This document shows positions 43,776-44,963 of a stretch of 44,963 nt of DNA, piece after piece. The notes beneath the pieces were generated by a model. It had not been told where the DNA came from, searched no databases, and saw only the letters and a program-made list of their open reading frames with translations. The stretch covers positions 1 through 44,963 of the forward strand of contig JAZPZY010000082.1 in NCBI GenBank assembly GCA_045544955.1. Reading direction: 5' to 3'. This DNA comes from SIG701 sp045544955 (GTDB lineage: Bacteria > Bacillota > Clostridia > Oscillospirales > CAG-272). Each line of letters begins with the position of its first letter. Position 1 is the stretch's first letter. The position numbers were made by a program, and so were the translations under genes.

Positions 43776-44963
43776 ATGGCACTGAATTACAAGCCCGAGC
43801 TGTCCGAGCTTTCCCTGCGGGAGAAGATCGGGCAGACCTGTCAGATGCAGACGGCGTATCTGATGAACATGAAAGATCTGGAGGAATATCTCAAAGACAA
43901 CCCCATCGGCAACGTGTGGCACACTTGCAACTCCGCTATGACCACCGTCAATCTGGCGGATATTGAAATCGACGAGCCGGCAGACAGCACGCTCTACCGC
44001 AAGTGGACACAGCGTATGACGAAAGCCATGCGGATCCCGCCCCTGTTCACCCTGGACAATCCCGGCAGAGCACAGGCGACGGATCTTCTGGATCTGATTT
44101 CCCTGCCCCTTCTGGGAGCGGCGGACGATGAAGCCATCGCCGAGGAATACGGCAAATATTTAGCACTGAACTGCAAGGCGATCGGTGCCAACAGTGTCTG
44201 GTCTCCTGTGGTGGATCTTTCCAATCGCTTTTCCGTGTGCGGCATCATGCGGGCGGCCTCCGACAAGCCGGATCATCTGGTGCCCATTTCCCTTGCCATA
44301 GTAAGAGGTGCACAGAAAAACGGCATTGGCATGTGTGCCAAGCACTTCCCGGGTGAGGATAAGTTTGAATACCGGGATTCCCACTTCGTCTGCCCCAGCA
44401 TCAAAGACAGCAAGGAGGACTGGTGGCGTGAGCAGGGAAAAGTTTTCCAGGATATGATCGACGGCGGCGTATGGCAAATCATGCCCGGCCATCAGGGATT
44501 TCCTGCCATTGACGACCGCAAGGTGGAAAACTACTATATGCCCGCTACCCTGTCCGATAAGATCATCACCGATCTTCTCAAGGGAGAGATGCACTTCGAC
44601 GGCGTGGTCGTTACCGATGCCATCGAAATGGCGGCTTTGAAAACCGCTTATCCCGACAAGGAGGATCTGTTTGTTGCCCTTCTCAATGCCGGCAACGATA
44701 TTCTTCTGAACGTCAAGCGGCTGGATTACATTGACATCATCGAAAAGGCCGTAAACGACGGCCGGATCTCCATGGAACGCATTGACGATGCGGCTCGCCG
44801 TGTGATCGATATGAAGGCAAAGATGGGTCTGTTTGACAATCCCGCCGAGGTAGAAATGACGGAGGAAATCCGCGGGGAGATCCGTACCTTCAACCGGAAG
44901 GTAGCAGAAAAGGCGTTGGTTCTCCAGTGCGACAGCAACAAGCAGATTCCGCTGGATCCGGCA
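43776..44963 (+). CDS. Glycoside hydrolase family 3 protein, NagZ-like (3' end outside window)
   Basis: 396 codons are visible with no stop before the window ends, so the gene is partial. The N-terminal TIM-barrel domain shows LREKIGQTCQMQ near residue 15, KHFPG at 189-193 and Asp201-Ser202-His203, the Asp/His dyad of the beta-N-acetylglucosaminidase branch. The probable nucleophile is Asp281 in VVVTDAIEMAAL. In typical NagZ, HG follows KHFPG; here it is ED and the loop is longer. No signal peptide is seen, so it should act in the cytoplasm. ATG 43776 follows AGGAGG. Activity could be hexosaminidase or another beta-glycosidase. Confidence 0.88.
   Translation, partial: MALNYKPELSELSLREKIGQTCQMQTAYLMNMKDLEEYLKDNPIGNVWHTCNSAMTTVNLADIEIDEPADSTLYRKWTQRMTKAMRIPPLFTLDNPGRAQATDLLDLISLPLLGAADDEAIAEEYGKYLALNCKAIGANSVWSPVVDLSNRFSVCGIMRAASDKPDHLVPISLAIVRGAQKNGIGMCAKHFPGEDKFEYRDSHFVCPSIKDSKEDWWREQGKVFQDMIDGGVWQIMPGHQGFPAIDDRKVENYYMPATLSDKIITDLLKGEMHFDGVVVTDAIEMAALKTAYPDKEDLFVALLNAGNDILLNVKRLDYIDIIEKAVNDGRISMERIDDAARRVIDMKAKMGLFDNPAEVEMTEEIRGEIRTFNRKVAEKALVLQCDSNKQIPLDPA

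Overview
The window looks like chromosomal DNA of an anaerobic gut-type Clostridia, probably Oscillospirales/Ruminococcaceae-like. That placement is an inference from a type III glutamine synthetase, a Firmicutes-style purine operon, strong TTGACA/TATAAT promoters, AGGAGG-type ribosome sites and many CUT1-type binding lipoproteins at moderately high GC. I see no mobile element, tRNA, rRNA or CRISPR array.

Region 1 (1-15.8 kb) is one-carbon, nitrogen and purine metabolism. A complete type III glutamine synthetase gene (glnN) on the minus strand diverges from a purine operon on the plus strand. The operon starts behind a ZTP (pfl) riboswitch with an overlapping attenuator. Its order is purE, a PurF-family protein without the N-terminal catalytic cysteine, purM, purN, an alkaline-phosphatase-superfamily hydrolase, an AICAR-transformylase-only purH, glyA, purD, single-chain purL and a small transaldolase/fructose-6-phosphate aldolase. 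purC, purB, purK and the IMP cyclohydrolase domain are not here. The intergenic gaps carry short palindromic repeat units.

Region 2 (15.8-21.8 kb) holds a minus-strand group (lepA, hemW, a D-2-hydroxyacid dehydrogenase, a class-I amidotransferase-like gamma-glutamyl hydrolase) and a divergent HAD phosphatase gene (gph).

Region 3 (21.8-43.7 kb) is the most striking part: thirteen consecutive, same-strand paralogous genes, each coding a lipoprotein of about 500 residues related to extracellular solute-binding proteins. Every copy is its own transcription unit. Each has a sigma-A-type promoter with exactly 17 bp between hexamers, a leader of roughly 25-50 nt and its own hairpin terminator. Copies 2-13 all have TTGACA, and the -10 differs among copies only at its third base (TANAAT). 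The lipobox cysteine is residue 21 in all copies. A threonine/proline/glutamate linker, a PWW-type motif, an EF-hand-like DxDGDG loop and a C-terminal block are shared, while the segment around residues 260-370 diverges. No ABC permease or ATPase is present. Both ends of the array are inside the window: gph on the left and a GH3 glycosidase gene, cut by the window end, on the right. My inference is a diversified set of surface glycan or solute receptors serving one or more transporters encoded elsewhere.
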